In this document: positions 1-7,660 of the stretch, piece after piece
How positions within the stretch are numbered: the stretch's first letter is position 1
How the letters are laid out: every line of letters begins with the position of its first letter
Assembly: GCA_022796475.1 (NCBI GenBank)
Contig: JAAWIS010000014.1
Coordinates: forward strand, 1 to 56,991
Length of the DNA: 56,991 nt
Source of the DNA: Lachnospiraceae bacterium
GTDB lineage: Bacteria > Bacillota > Clostridia > Lachnospirales > Lachnospiraceae
Direction: 5' to 3'
Translations under genes and position numbers: made by a program
Notes under the pieces: model-generated
Databases searched by the model: none
Seen by the model: only the letters and a program-made list of their open reading frames with translations
Told to the model about the DNA's origin: nothing

Positions 1-97
1 ACCCTCCGGGGGGATGTGCAGAAAACGGGCATGGAAGATGCCGCTTCGCGGCCCCGTTTCCGCACAGCTTGGCGACGGGGCGCCAAGCTTTCACAGT
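1..97. repeat. Structured intergenic repeat, copy A (cut by window edge)
   Basis: No gene here. The stretch begins with the palindromic block CCCTCCGGGGGG and folds into an outer stem (about 15-29 with 53-66) that encloses a GCCGC-TTC-GCGGC hairpin at 40-52. A second hairpin follows, AGCTTGGCG (66-74) with CGCCAAGCT (81-89). Copy B at 206-297 has the same two hairpins with different bases but preserved pairing. The CCCTCC block and the GGAARMTG motif before the first hairpin also resemble the copies at 48113-48366 and 56774-56891. The left end probably continues before base 1. The function is unknown. Confidence 0.6.
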
Positions 98-129
98 AAA
101 AAAAACCGTGTCCCTTTCTAAGGACACGG
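98..129 (-). terminator. Rho-independent terminator, minus strand
   Basis: Read on the minus strand, CCGTGTCC pairs perfectly with GGACACGG over an 8-base loop and is followed by a run of eight U. It would stop transcripts coming from the acetyltransferase gene whose stop is at 441. It directly abuts repeat copy A, and copy C at 42515 has the same terminator-then-repeat arrangement. Confidence 0.7.
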
Positions 130-205
130 CAAATAAGCACCAATGGTGCTGTATTTTTCCTCCATTTCAATCCTTAGTTTTTTATACTGGGAAGTTTTCG
201 AACCA

Positions 206-297
206 GTCCGGGGAATTCCCCGATTTTAAATATGGAAGATGTCGCTTTGCGACCCTATTTTTTACACAGCTCAGCGACACAGCGCTGAGCTTTCGCA
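206..297. repeat. Structured intergenic repeat, copy B
   Basis: Contains the palindrome CGGGGAATTCCCCG (209-222), the hairpin GTCGC-TTT-GCGAC (241-253), and the hairpin AGCTCAGCG (268-276) with CGCTGAGCT (283-291). It aligns with copy A through both hairpins. Base changes between the copies are compensatory (GCCGC/GCGGC against GTCGC/GCGAC; CTTGG/CCAAG against CTCAG/CTGAG). That points to selection on an RNA or hairpin fold rather than on coding. The long open frame crossing it reads through both hairpins and has no ribosome binding site, so I do not call a gene. Confidence 0.6.
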
Positions 298-440
298 ATA
301 ACAAGAAGAAGTATATCAAAAATGCAGCTACATTTCAAGTTTTGTTTTCCATTTATTTTGCCGTTTGCCTCGCTGTCTGTTTTCTATCTCTATTGCCCTC
401 AGCGGAAAAGTGGATGGATGATTGTACCACTTCCTTTGTT

Positions 441-1280
441 TTACTGTCTTTTATTTTCCCCCTCCTGATTTTGGAGCATGGTATACATCCCCATATCCTT
501 AAATCCGATGGAATGATAAATAGTCCCTGCTTCAGGATTATCATAAAACAAACACAAGAACTGCTTCCCTTCTGCCAGGCAGTCGCTGCACAGCTTTAAA
601 ACAGTTGCTTTTGCATATCCTTTTTTCCGATAATCCGGATGAGTTGCCACCCCAATTACCATGGCAGATGCACGATTCTCAGCCGAAGTCTGCGCAATGG
701 ATATTAACTGCTGATTTTCAAATATCCCATAACTTCTGCCAAGTCCCGTTAGATTAACCCGGATATCTTCAAAACATTCTTCTTTCGGTTTGTTGCGATA
801 CGTATAGGAAAATTCGTCTATCAGCAGATACAAGCTGTAAATTTCTGGAATGTCATTTTGTGTCAGCTTCCTTACATTTTCCATTAATGCACCAGACTGC
901 TTTTTCTGTTGTTCTGTTACTTCATTGAGCCGTGCCAGATAAGTAAGTTTAGCCGTTTTATTGTTTAAATATGGAAGCAGCTTTCTTACAATTTCATCTT
1001 TTCCGCTGATATTTCTTGGTTTTTTTTCATCCAGAAAGCGTCCCACCTGCTCTGCATCATAATCTGCACAGTGGCTGTATATCAGAAAATTTCCCCGGTA
1101 ATCCAAAATAAAGTACGGAAGCTCCATACCAATGCACCAATCATCTGCCGTATAGCAGGAAACATTCGGATCCTCCATGCCAAACCGCTCCAAATCTCCA
1201 ATTGCAAATAGATTAAACTCCGGCTCTGGCTCCAAATACTGCTGCACTTTGGATATAAATTGATTTGTCAACTTCTGCAT
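441..1280 (-). CDS. GNAT family N-acetyltransferase
   Basis: Predicted 279-residue cytoplasmic acyl-CoA-dependent N-acetyltransferase; the acceptor is not predictable. The C-terminal part carries the GNAT acetyl-CoA signature: a strand VIGVATHPDYRKKGYAKA (basic R/K-x-x-G-x-A loop) followed by a helix. The N-terminal 130 residues are divergent, so it may be a two-domain GNAT of the kind seen in Firmicutes. I start it at 1280 rather than the longer frame because GGGAGG lies 7 bases upstream there. It has its own promoter at 1321-1349 and is monocistronic, with the next gene on the opposite strand. Family call good, substrate unknown. Confidence 0.8.
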   Translation of the reverse strand: MQKLTNQFISKVQQYLEPEPEFNLFAIGDLERFGMEDPNVSCYTADDWCIGMELPYFILDYRGNFLIYSHCADYDAEQVGRFLDEKKPRNISGKDEIVRKLLPYLNNKTAKLTYLARLNEVTEQQKKQSGALMENVRKLTQNDIPEIYSLYLLIDEFSYTYRNKPKEECFEDIRVNLTGLGRSYGIFENQQLISIAQTSAENRASAMVIGVATHPDYRKKGYAKATVLKLCSDCLAEGKQFLCLFYDNPEAGTIYHSIGFKDMGMYTMLQNQEGENKRQ

Positions 1281-1320
1281 AGCATATCCTCCCTCGTAAA
1301 ATTTTGTGTAAATTAGGCCC

Positions 1321-1349
1321 ATTATACTCGGTTTCAATGATTCATGCAA
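1321..1349 (-). promoter_or_regulatory. Sigma-A promoter of the GNAT gene
   Basis: Minus strand TTGCAT, 17 bases, TATAAT, about 40 bases before the start codon at 1280. The upstream region to 1571 holds no gene. Apart from this promoter and an isolated TATAAT on the plus strand near 1410 with no good -35, I see nothing in it. Confidence 0.7.
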
Positions 1350-1571
1350 GATTTTATTCAGTTTTTTTCCATTATTTTACCGAATATTCTTTTATTTACA
1401 CTTTCATACTATAATTAGCCAGCAAAATTACGCTTACGTGCCAGGGTTCTGTCTGAATAGAATGGGGTTAAGACAGGGGTGTTCTGCCTGCCTCATAGAT
1501 AAGCAAACATCATATGCTCCTCCGCAGTTTCTGCCTTCTATCATTTACATAATTTAATATTAGGAGAACTT

Positions 1572-2204
1572 ATGGATTATAAAATCTTTACAATGTATAA
1601 AAGCAGGCATGATTTCATCCATATATGTTTGGATTTAGCCGCATACTGGCTGATTCCGGGATTTACCATTTATTTCGTAAAAGGAAGCAACTGGTTTACA
1701 ACAAATTTTTCTGTTCTTGGAAATGGGCTTCAAAAGCAGCATGCATTCGCCTTTTGGGGTCTGCTGGTAGGCATTTATTTTTTTGTTATCCTTCAGATGA
1801 TTTCCGGATATGTAATCCCTCCTCCGAAAGGAACTTTTTTTATCCCCTCCGCCCTGCTGCTTTTGACCTTTGCAATCACCACACCATACCTGCCAAACCA
1901 GTTTCCCCTAAAATCGTTCCTGCATGTAATATTTGCTTTTTTAGCCGCCGTCTGTCTGGCTCTTTTTTTGATTTTACTGATCTGGAACTTATCTCAGAAA
2001 ATGCCTGATCAGTTCCGGCTTTATCAAACAGGCCTGTTCCTAATAATCCTATTCAGTGCCGCCCTTCTTCTGGCTGCCGGAATTGTCAGCAGTGCACTGG
2101 AAATTTTTTTCACTGTATCCGTTACGTTATATTGCCGCAGACTGGAACAAAAGCTTTTGATAGAAAAAGAGTTTATTATGGAGGAAGAAAAAATGAAATC
2201 CTGA
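1572..2204 (+). CDS. DUF998-like integral membrane protein
   Basis: A 210-residue protein that is almost entirely hydrophobic, with about six predicted membrane-spanning helices (roughly 22-40, 58-80, 88-105, 112-135, 148-170 and 172-188). It ends in a charged cytoplasmic tail rich in E and K. The pattern, with a motif like TTNFSVLGN after the first helix, resembles the DUF998 group of uncharacterised membrane proteins. The start is supported by TAGGAGA 8 bases upstream of ATG 1572. It stands alone, transcribed away from the acetyltransferase and converging on the next gene. No function can be assigned from sequence. Confidence 0.7.
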   Translation: MDYKIFTMYKSRHDFIHICLDLAAYWLIPGFTIYFVKGSNWFTTNFSVLGNGLQKQHAFAFWGLLVGIYFFVILQMISGYVIPPPKGTFFIPSALLLLTFAITTPYLPNQFPLKSFLHVIFAFLAAVCLALFLILLIWNLSQKMPDQFRLYQTGLFLIILFSAALLLAAGIVSSALEIFFTVSVTLYCRRLEQKLLIEKEFIMEEEKMKS

Positions 2205-2363
2205 ACAAATAATCGATACAGTTTCAAAATTTATGTAAACTTAAAATTCAGAAACGGAAAATAACTTAGAAAATAAAAACACTCAAATTAAAAACACTCA
2301 AGTAAAACAATAAAATAGAATTGGGAATATAATCCTTTACATCTTGTTTCTGCTGCTGTCCAT

Positions 2364-2392
2364 TTTTAAAGGGGAGCAAAAATGCGCTCCCC
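2364..2392 (-). terminator. Terminator of the 2448-3161 gene
   Basis: Minus strand GGGGAGC, 8-base loop, GCTCCCC, then TTTAAAAA. It sits 56 bases past the stop at 2448 and lies between convergent genes, so it may also stop the DUF998 transcript. The AT-rich stretch 2205-2363 holds two spaced copies of AAAAACACTCAA and nothing else I can identify. Confidence 0.7.
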
Positions 2393-2447
2393 AGTCAAAT
2401 CCTTAGCCTGAATCTACAGGTCTTTTTCAATTTATTATCTGCATTTA

Positions 2448-3161
2448 TTATTTCAGCTCTCCATCCAATGCCCAGTATTGATCCAGCAATCCTAATGCCC
2501 GATCCCGTATGGAACGGTCAAAAAAGCCCATTGCTTCATCTGGCAGTTCTTCATTTGCCAGCCCCCGCTCCGCCCGTCCTTTTTGATAAAAACCGATGCT
2601 ATACAGGGTAAAATGATGAATCGTTTTGGATTTTGCCTGCCGTGTAGTTGCAGTTTTTCTCTCTTCCCGTCCCAGTATTTGGGCCGTATCCCCTTTCTTA
2701 ACCACAATTGAATATGGATAACTGCCTGCTAAAAAAGCAAAATTAGGAGTTACAATAAACCTTGCCGGAGTCTGTTTGGAATTTGGCCCGTTCTGTGCAT
2801 AGGAAATTATCTGACTTTCTTTGGCTTTTGTCATTTCCTGCCCCAACAGCTCCTTTTCTGTATCAGAAAATCCCTTAACGCTGGACTTAATTTTCCGAAC
2901 ATATCGCCCTGGCCGCATAAACGGCAGCATAATTGCCAGATAAAGGAGGCCAATAATAAGTCCTAAGAAAAAGCCGCCCATGGCCCCTTCCATAATAACA
3001 GGCATTCCACCGCCGTCTGTAGCTGACAGTGCGCCAGTAAGAACTGCCATAAAAATCGAAACCGCTGGTATCACCAAAATAACCGTCTGCTTAATCACCT
3101 TTTTACAGTATACACCAATCCAATCTTTCTCTGATTTTAGCCATGATTCATAAGCACTCAT
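2448..3161 (-). CDS. Hypothetical two-pass membrane protein
   Basis: Unrecognised 237-residue protein. Two hydrophobic segments (about 24-45 and 60-81) are separated by a short glycine-rich loop. They are followed by a soluble C-terminal domain of about 150 residues with mixed charge and a YAQNGPNSKQTPARFIVT stretch. The topology suggests a membrane-anchored cytoplasmic domain. The start is set at 3161 because GAGGAATT lies directly upstream of that ATG and the upstream in-frame codons are unsupported. Promoter at 3281-3310, terminator at 2364-2392, so it is monocistronic. Confidence 0.65.
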   Translation of the reverse strand: MSAYESWLKSEKDWIGVYCKKVIKQTVILVIPAVSIFMAVLTGALSATDGGGMPVIMEGAMGGFFLGLIIGLLYLAIMLPFMRPGRYVRKIKSSVKGFSDTEKELLGQEMTKAKESQIISYAQNGPNSKQTPARFIVTPNFAFLAGSYPYSIVVKKGDTAQILGREERKTATTRQAKSKTIHHFTLYSIGFYQKGRAERGLANEELPDEAMGFFDRSIRDRALGLLDQYWALDGELK

Positions 3162-3280
3162 AATTCCTCTGTCTTCTCCTTCTCCATTCACAATATATTT
3201 TATTCTGAGATGAAAAAGCACACACTATGCTATTTCTTTGTACACTCGCTTTTGCTGGACTCCGAATCATCTCTGTGGAG

Positions 3281-3310
3281 ATTATAGCATATATCTCCAT
3301 AAGCAAGCAA
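3281..3310 (-). promoter_or_regulatory. Sigma-A promoter of the 2448-3161 gene
   Basis: Minus strand TTGCTT, 18 bases, TATAAT. The -10 lies inside a small inverted repeat (GGAGAT...ATCTCC) that could bind a regulator. The -35 abuts the 3' end of the LysR gene. Confidence 0.6.
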
Positions 3311-3315
3311 CTGCC

Positions 3316-4218
3316 TCAAAGTGAATTATGTTTGTTTTTCTCAGCATCAGCAGATTTTAAAATCCGCTCCTCCAGCATTCCGGCCGCAGCGCTTAGTACC
3401 CGAAAACGTCGGCGCATCAAATACAGATTGCGTCCTCCAGTCAGCCAGCCAGGATAGGCAATCTTTACTTTGTATCGCTCTAACCCTTCAATTTCAGCAA
3501 TGATCCCAATTCCTATCTCCTGCTCTACCAGACGGGCAATTGCTCCTTCACTATACCCAAAATAAATTATATTGGGCTTTATATTCAAAGTATCAAAAAG
3601 CCCTGTTAGCTGACGGTAAATGGGATAATCTTTTCTGTAGCAGATTAACGGCGCCGCTCCAAATTCCTCCTGATTTTCAAACCGGTTAATTTCCTTTTCA
3701 TTTTCAGGTGCCAAAAGGCAAAATCTCTGATACAGAATTGGAATCTGTTCAATCTCCGGATCAGAAGGAATCTGAGAACCTAACCCAATATCAAAGTGTC
3801 CTTCTCTTAACCCCTGGGCAATCTGAGCGCTGGGCATCTCATCAGAATAAATACTGCACCCCTTTCCTTCATTCAGAAGGAATTCCCGCAAAAGCCTGGG
3901 AATATAAGCATCTGCCAGAGAATGGGTATATGCAATCCGGACTTCTGCCCGATCCCGCTGGGAGAATTGCCGCATATGCGTAACAGCCAAATCGGTTTGT
4001 GTCAGGATCGTTTGAATATCCTGAAAGAAAATCCGCCCTGCATCTGTTAATACGGCTCCTTTTTTATTCGTCAGAAACAGTTTAACTCCCAATTCTTCCT
4101 CCAGCTTACGGATGGAAATACACAGGCTTGGCTGGGAAATATGAACACTCAAAGCCGCTTTGCTGAAACTTCCAAGTTCTGCTGCCGCACAAAAATAATG
4201 CATTTGGTCAAATGTCAT
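3316..4218 (-). CDS. LysR family transcriptional regulator
   Basis: A 300-residue regulator with the usual LysR layout: an N-terminal winged helix-turn-helix (about 1-60, with FSKAALSVHISQPSLC as the recognition region), a linker helix, then a periplasmic-binding-like effector domain from about 90. I start it at MTFDQMHYF (4218), with GAGGG upstream, which gives the family's normal length; the longer frame would run through the promoter region. It is divergent from a MATE exporter with overlapping promoters, so it most likely controls that exporter and itself. The inducer is unknown. Confidence 0.88.
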   Translation of the reverse strand: MTFDQMHYFCAAAELGSFSKAALSVHISQPSLCISIRKLEEELGVKLFLTNKKGAVLTDAGRIFFQDIQTILTQTDLAVTHMRQFSQRDRAEVRIAYTHSLADAYIPRLLREFLLNEGKGCSIYSDEMPSAQIAQGLREGHFDIGLGSQIPSDPEIEQIPILYQRFCLLAPENEKEINRFENQEEFGAAPLICYRKDYPIYRQLTGLFDTLNIKPNIIYFGYSEGAIARLVEQEIGIGIIAEIEGLERYKVKIAYPGWLTGGRNLYLMRRRFRVLSAAAGMLEERILKSADAEKNKHNSL

Positions 4219-4237
4219 GATATCCCTCACAAAAACT

Positions 4238-4256
4238 ATAATAATATTGTTATTAT
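4238..4256. promoter_or_regulatory. Candidate LysR operator
   Basis: Inverted repeat ATAATAA, 5 bases, TTATTAT in the intergenic region between the lysR-type gene and the MATE gene. It overlaps the -10 of the regulator's own promoter, as expected for an autorepressing LysR site. It is AT-rich, so chance occurrence is possible. Confidence 0.45.
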
Positions 4257-4280
4257 ATATTTTACAAACAGGAACGTCAA
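4252..4280 (-). promoter_or_regulatory. Promoter of the LysR gene
   Basis: Minus strand TTGACG, 17 bases, TATAAT. It overlaps the divergent promoter at 4261-4289 over most of its length, so only one polymerase can occupy the region at a time. Confidence 0.65.
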
Positions 4281-4289
4281 TTATATAAT
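4261..4289 (+). promoter_or_regulatory. Promoter of the first MATE gene
   Basis: Plus strand TTTACA, 17 bases, TATAAT, about 50 bases before the MATE start codon at 4339. Confidence 0.65.
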
Positions 4290-4338
4290 GATGATACATA
4301 AAAGCAACTTGGCTTTGCAACAATTTGGAGGTAACAAT

Positions 4339-5706
4339 ATGGCAAACCAAACAGCAACTATCCAGCTAACTTCCGGAAACCCTCTGAAACAGCTTTTACG
4401 TTTTTCTGCCCCCTTGGTTATCGGTTCCTTATTTCAGCAGCTTTATTCCTTTGCGGACACCATTATGGTAGGCCGTCTTATCAGTGAAAATGCTCTGGCA
4501 GCCGTTGGCACTACATATTCTCTTAATTTCCTTACCTTAGGATTTGTTCAGGGAATTTGTATCGGATTCGGCATTCCTCTTGCTCAGCAAGTCGGCGCTG
4601 AGAACTCCCAGGAATTAAAACGGTATCTGTGGAATGGTATCTGGCTGTGTCTTTTTCTTGGTACTATTATAACAGCAGGCACCTTCGCCCTGGCCCCCTT
4701 GCTGCTGCAGAATATTAAAACTCCGGAAACTATTTTTTCAGATGCACTTTGCTATATCCGGATCATTTTCCTGGGGATTCCGGCTTCTATTTTATATAAT
4801 TTCTGTGCCGGAGCGCTTCGTGCCACTGGAGATTCCAGACATCCTACCTTCTTTCTGCTGGCGTCCAGTTTTATTAATATAATTTTAGACTATCTGTTTA
4901 TCGTCCCTTTTTCCATGGGAGTATCCGGTGCTGCCCTTGCTACTGTTTTCAGCCTTTTCCTCAGCGGGCTGATGAATTTAGCCTGGATTCTTCGGAAAAC
5001 CGACTTGTTAAATGACAGCGTGGGACTTCGCAGGGTTTCCGGGAATCATATAAGCAGATTATGTAAAATCGGATTTCCTATGGGGTTTGAATATTCTATT
5101 TCTGCTATTGGCGCTATCGTTATGCAAAGTGCAATCAACACATTAGGAACTGCCGCTATCGCTGGCCAGACCACCGGAGAAAAAATCCGGCAAATGTTTA
5201 CGCTGCCTATGGAATCTGTAGGTATGGGAATGGCAACTTATGCCGGCCAAAATGACGGAGCCAAGCGTTATGACCGTATCTGGGAAGGCATAAAATCCGG
5301 CATCACAATCCAGCTAGTCTACTGTGCCGCTGCATGGATTGTAATTTTCTTTGGTAAAGGCTTTTTCACGAAAATCGTTCTCGGAACCAGTTCAAGCCAG
5401 GCTGCCCTGCTTTCTGTCCAATATCTTGGTTCCATTAGTACACTATTTTGCATCCACGGAAGTCTTATGATTCTGCGCAACACACTGCAGGGAATGGGCT
5501 ACAGTATCCATGCCGTTATCAGCGGAATCGGCGAGCTCCTTGGCAGATCGGTTGGAGCCTGGCTGTCAGTTGTTTCCTTCGGCTTTACAGGAATTTGCTA
5601 CGCAAATCCCATTGCCTGGGGCTTTGCACTAACATATTGCTCCCTCCTGGTTTCCTACTTTCTCCGCCAGCGGATCAAAGGGGAGATTCCAAAACAAAAA
5701 GTTTAG
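4339..5706 (+). CDS. MATE family multidrug exporter
   Basis: A 455-residue inner-membrane antiporter expected to export cationic drugs or metabolites using a Na+ or H+ gradient. It has twelve hydrophobic helices and the two-bundle repeat typical of MatE proteins. The first repeat begins LLRFSAPLVIGSLFQQLYSFADTIMVGRLI and the second FPMGFEYSISAIGAIVMQSAI. The start is fixed by a perfect GGAGGT 6 bases before ATG 4339, which trims 66 residues from the open frame. The divergent LysR gene suggests inducible expression. A second, only distantly similar MATE gene lies at 9638-10975. Confidence 0.9.
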   Translation: MANQTATIQLTSGNPLKQLLRFSAPLVIGSLFQQLYSFADTIMVGRLISENALAAVGTTYSLNFLTLGFVQGICIGFGIPLAQQVGAENSQELKRYLWNGIWLCLFLGTIITAGTFALAPLLLQNIKTPETIFSDALCYIRIIFLGIPASILYNFCAGALRATGDSRHPTFFLLASSFINIILDYLFIVPFSMGVSGAALATVFSLFLSGLMNLAWILRKTDLLNDSVGLRRVSGNHISRLCKIGFPMGFEYSISAIGAIVMQSAINTLGTAAIAGQTTGEKIRQMFTLPMESVGMGMATYAGQNDGAKRYDRIWEGIKSGITIQLVYCAAAWIVIFFGKGFFTKIVLGTSSSQAALLSVQYLGSISTLFCIHGSLMILRNTLQGMGYSIHAVISGIGELLGRSVGAWLSVVSFGFTGICYANPIAWGFALTYCSLLVSYFLRQRIKGEIPKQKV

Positions 5707-5811
5707 AATAAGCCTTTCCGTGTCCTCTGGCGCAGCAGGAATCAATATTCAAGCACAGGTGCAGATGGCGGGAATGAGTTTTCAGACACACTAAGGTAAA
5801 GAACGAAAACA

Positions 5812-5908
5812 GGGGCTGTCGCACTAAGTAAAACATATACAAGATATAGTATGGAAGGATGTTTCAAACTAGCTTATCTTGTATCATCTTTCTTAATGCG
5901 ACAGCCCC
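5812..5908. repeat. 97-bp inverted-repeat element (MITE-like or bidirectional terminator)
   Basis: The ends GGGGCTGTCGCACTAAG and CTTAATGCGACAGCCCC are complementary at 16 of 17 positions. A second nested pair, TACAAGATA with TATCTTGTA, lies inside. Termini of the GGGGCTGTC type are common on insertion sequences in Clostridia, so this may be a miniature transposon relic. I see no target-site duplication and no long U-run. It fills the gap between the convergent MATE and rubrerythrin genes and could stop both transcripts. The rest of 5707-5977 shows nothing. Confidence 0.55.
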
Positions 5909-5977
5909 ATTTCATTAATTCGGCATATTTCATTATGCAGAATATTTCTTTTATTTCTCCTGCTTTTGATTCTTACA

Positions 5978-6520
5978 TTAGTAATTCTCTGCATGAACTT
6001 CGAAATAGCTTTGCGGATGATTGCAGGTAGGACAAACTTCCGGAGCATTTGTCCCTACCACGATATGTCCGCAGTTGCGGCATTCCCATACCTTCACTTC
6101 ACTCTTTTCAAATACTGCTGCTGTTTCCACATTTTTAAGCAACGCACGATATCTTTCTTCATGGTGCTTTTCAATCGCGCCTACAAGTCTGAATTTTGCG
6201 GCAAGATCAGCGAATCCTTCCTCTTCTGCCGTCTTGGCAAAATTTTCATACATATCTGTCCACTCATAGTTTTCACCGTCTGCAGCAGCCGCAAGGTTTT
6301 CCTTCGTGTCGCCAATTCCGTTTAACTCCTTAAACCACATCTTTGCATGTTCTTTTTCATTATCGGCTGTTTTCAAAAACAGAGCAGCAATCTGCTCATA
6401 TCCTTCCTTTTTCGCTTTGGAAGCAAAATAAGTGTACTTGTTTCTTGCCTGAGATTCTCCTGCAAATGCCGCCTCCAGATTCTTCTCTGTCTGTGTTCCT
6501 GCATACTTTGTTGTTTTCAT
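5978..6520 (-). CDS. rbr: Rubrerythrin
   Basis: A 180-residue non-haem di-iron peroxidase that reduces hydrogen peroxide to water in anaerobes. The N-terminal ferritin-like four-helix bundle (about 1-135) carries the carboxylate/histidine di-iron ligands, including GES near 21-23, NEKEH near 54-58 and EKHHEE near 117-122. The C-terminal rubredoxin-like domain has the two cysteine pairs CRNC (147, 150) and CPTC (163, 166) that bind the electron-transfer iron. Length is typical. The start has AGGAGG 7 bases upstream. It lies 43 bases after perR and is probably co-transcribed, which fits peroxide-induced derepression. Confidence 0.95.
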   Translation of the reverse strand: MKTTKYAGTQTEKNLEAAFAGESQARNKYTYFASKAKKEGYEQIAALFLKTADNEKEHAKMWFKELNGIGDTKENLAAAADGENYEWTDMYENFAKTAEEEGFADLAAKFRLVGAIEKHHEERYRALLKNVETAAVFEKSEVKVWECRNCGHIVVGTNAPEVCPTCNHPQSYFEVHAENY

Positions 6521-6563
6521 ATTTTTCCTCCTAATACAATATATTTATAGTTAATATTTCTAT

Positions 6564-7028
6564 TTAATTATATGTGCTCTCAGAGTTTCTTTGTGTCTGA
6601 TTTTGTGAGTTGATGCTCTGCCTGCCCGGCAGGGGCATCTGTTCAGAATCGCCTGCACTGCTTTTAATCCCAGATTGCCTGCATTTTTGACAGAGATAGA
6701 ATACCTTTAAATCATAAAACAGAATCCCTTCTCCAAGCTGATCTTCCAGGTTCCTGGTCAAATCTTCAAAATTAATATCAGATAATGCGCCACAATTTTG
6801 GCATACAAGGTGGTCGTGCTTTTGGATCTTATCATAGCGGTCAGGGGAGCCTTCTATAGACATTTTTCGTATCAGGCCCTTTTGGCACAAAACATTTAAG
6901 TTATTATATACCGTTGCCTGCACCACTTTTGGTTCTATTTTCTTCAGTTCTAAAAAAAGCTGTTCTGCTGTCATATGGCCGCTGGATTCCTGAACTAATT
7001 TAAATATTTGCTCCCCGTATTTGCTCAC
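6564..7028 (-). CDS. perR: PerR-type Fur family repressor
   Basis: A 154-residue metal-dependent peroxide-sensing repressor. Residues 1-80 form the winged helix domain (AEQLFLELKKIEPKVVQATVYNNL). Two CxxC pairs (76/79 and 113/116) are the structural zinc site. HDH at 71-73 supplies likely regulatory-metal ligands. PerR rather than Fur is inferred from the adjacent rubrerythrin and the PerR-type operator at 7047-7061. After the second CxxC, homologues normally end within a few residues. Here about 35 extra polar residues follow, encoded by a stretch that includes an inverted repeat (about 6611-6639) and resembles the end of the repeat at 36627, so the tail looks acquired. Confidence 0.88.
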   Translation of the reverse strand: MSKYGEQIFKLVQESSGHMTAEQLFLELKKIEPKVVQATVYNNLNVLCQKGLIRKMSIEGSPDRYDKIQKHDHLVCQNCGALSDINFEDLTRNLEDQLGEGILFYDLKVFYLCQKCRQSGIKSSAGDSEQMPLPGRQSINSQNQTQRNSESTYN

Positions 7029-7046
7029 CTGGTCATCATCCTTAAT

Positions 7047-7061
7047 TTAGAATTATTCTAA
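7047..7061. promoter_or_regulatory. PerR operator (Per box)
   Basis: TTAGAATTATTCTAA is a perfect 7-1-7 palindrome and differs from the Bacillus Per box TTATAATNATTATAA at one position per half. It touches the -10 of the perR promoter, so it should give autorepression of perR and rbr. Confidence 0.8.
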
Positions 7062-7089
7062 TTATAATATATTCCATCGGATTTGTCGA
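7061..7089 (-). promoter_or_regulatory. Promoter of perR-rbr
   Basis: Minus strand TCGACA, 17 bases, TATAAT, about 33 bases from the perR start codon. The Per box begins at the last base of the -10. Confidence 0.75.
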
Positions 7090-7201
7090 GCGAATTATGA
7101 AAAAATTTTATATGGTATCTTTTTCACAATTTTGTCATCCACATCTTGTGGGGCTTATGCGAACCTTTCTGATATTGCCAATTTTTGAATTGTCAGAAAA
7201 T

Positions 7202-7230
7202 TTGACAATTTGCAAGAAATAGATTATAAT
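7202..7230 (+). promoter_or_regulatory. Consensus sigma-A promoter of the 79-residue gene, with operator-like repeat
   Basis: TTGACA, 17 bases, TATAAT, a perfect consensus match. The -35 is embedded in the inverted repeat AATTGTCA (7188-7195) with TGACAATT (7203-7210), which looks like a repressor site that would silence a strong promoter. Confidence 0.8.
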
Positions 7231-7271
7231 TTTATTAAAGCTGGGGATTGTCGTGATTTGGAGGTATTGTT

Positions 7272-7511
7272 ATGTTAAAACAAGAAGATTTGTATATAGG
7301 CAGGCGAGTAGCGTATAAAGAACTAAGTGGTATTTTGGATACCTATATTATTTTAAAGGATACGGAGGGGTATTCTTCTAATATGTCAGGAACAATCGCT
7401 CATATTTCTAAAGATAGAACCCGTGAGATGACAAAGGAGATTTTAAACGGTGGCTTGTGTATCTACAATAATAGTATGGATGCGGATGAGGATGTAACTT
7501 ATGACGAATAA
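7272..7511 (+). CDS. Hypothetical 79-residue protein
   Basis: Unrecognised small acidic protein without membrane segment or cysteines. It begins MLKQEDLYIGRRVAYKELSG and ends in an acidic DADEDVTYDE tail. The early V-x-Y-KELSGILDTYIILKD pattern looks like a small beta-rich fold. It is supported as a real gene by GGAGG 7 bases before the ATG and by a perfect-consensus promoter about 40 bases upstream. It is the only plus-strand gene here and ends before the bidirectional hairpin at 7589-7637. The function is unknown. Confidence 0.6.
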   Translation: MLKQEDLYIGRRVAYKELSGILDTYIILKDTEGYSSNMSGTIAHISKDRTREMTKEILNGGLCIYNNSMDADEDVTYDE

Positions 7512-7588
7512 CTATATCTTGTGTAAGTTGGATGCTTTTCGTAAAAATGCTTTTGTTGTTAATTTTAGTTTATCATATCAAGCAGCAC

Positions 7589-7637
7589 AAAAAATCAGGG
7601 CATATCAGACAAAAGAAGAACGTCTGGAATGCCCTGA
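7589..7637 (-). terminator. Terminator of the GGGtGRT operon, probably bidirectional
   Basis: Minus strand TCAGGGCAT pairs with ATGCCCTGA, with an inner CAGAC/GTCTG stem, and is followed by TTTTTT. It lies 24 bases past the stop codon at 7661. On the plus strand the same hairpin is followed by ATTTTTT after a short gap and can also end the 79-residue gene. Confidence 0.85.
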
Positions 7638-7660
7638 AATCAGATTTTTTCAGTTTTTAC

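Noticed and set aside
69-599. 176-codon plus-strand open frame at the window start
   Set aside because: It reads through both repeat hairpins and into the antisense of the acetyltransferase gene, has no ribosome binding site and no recognisable domain.
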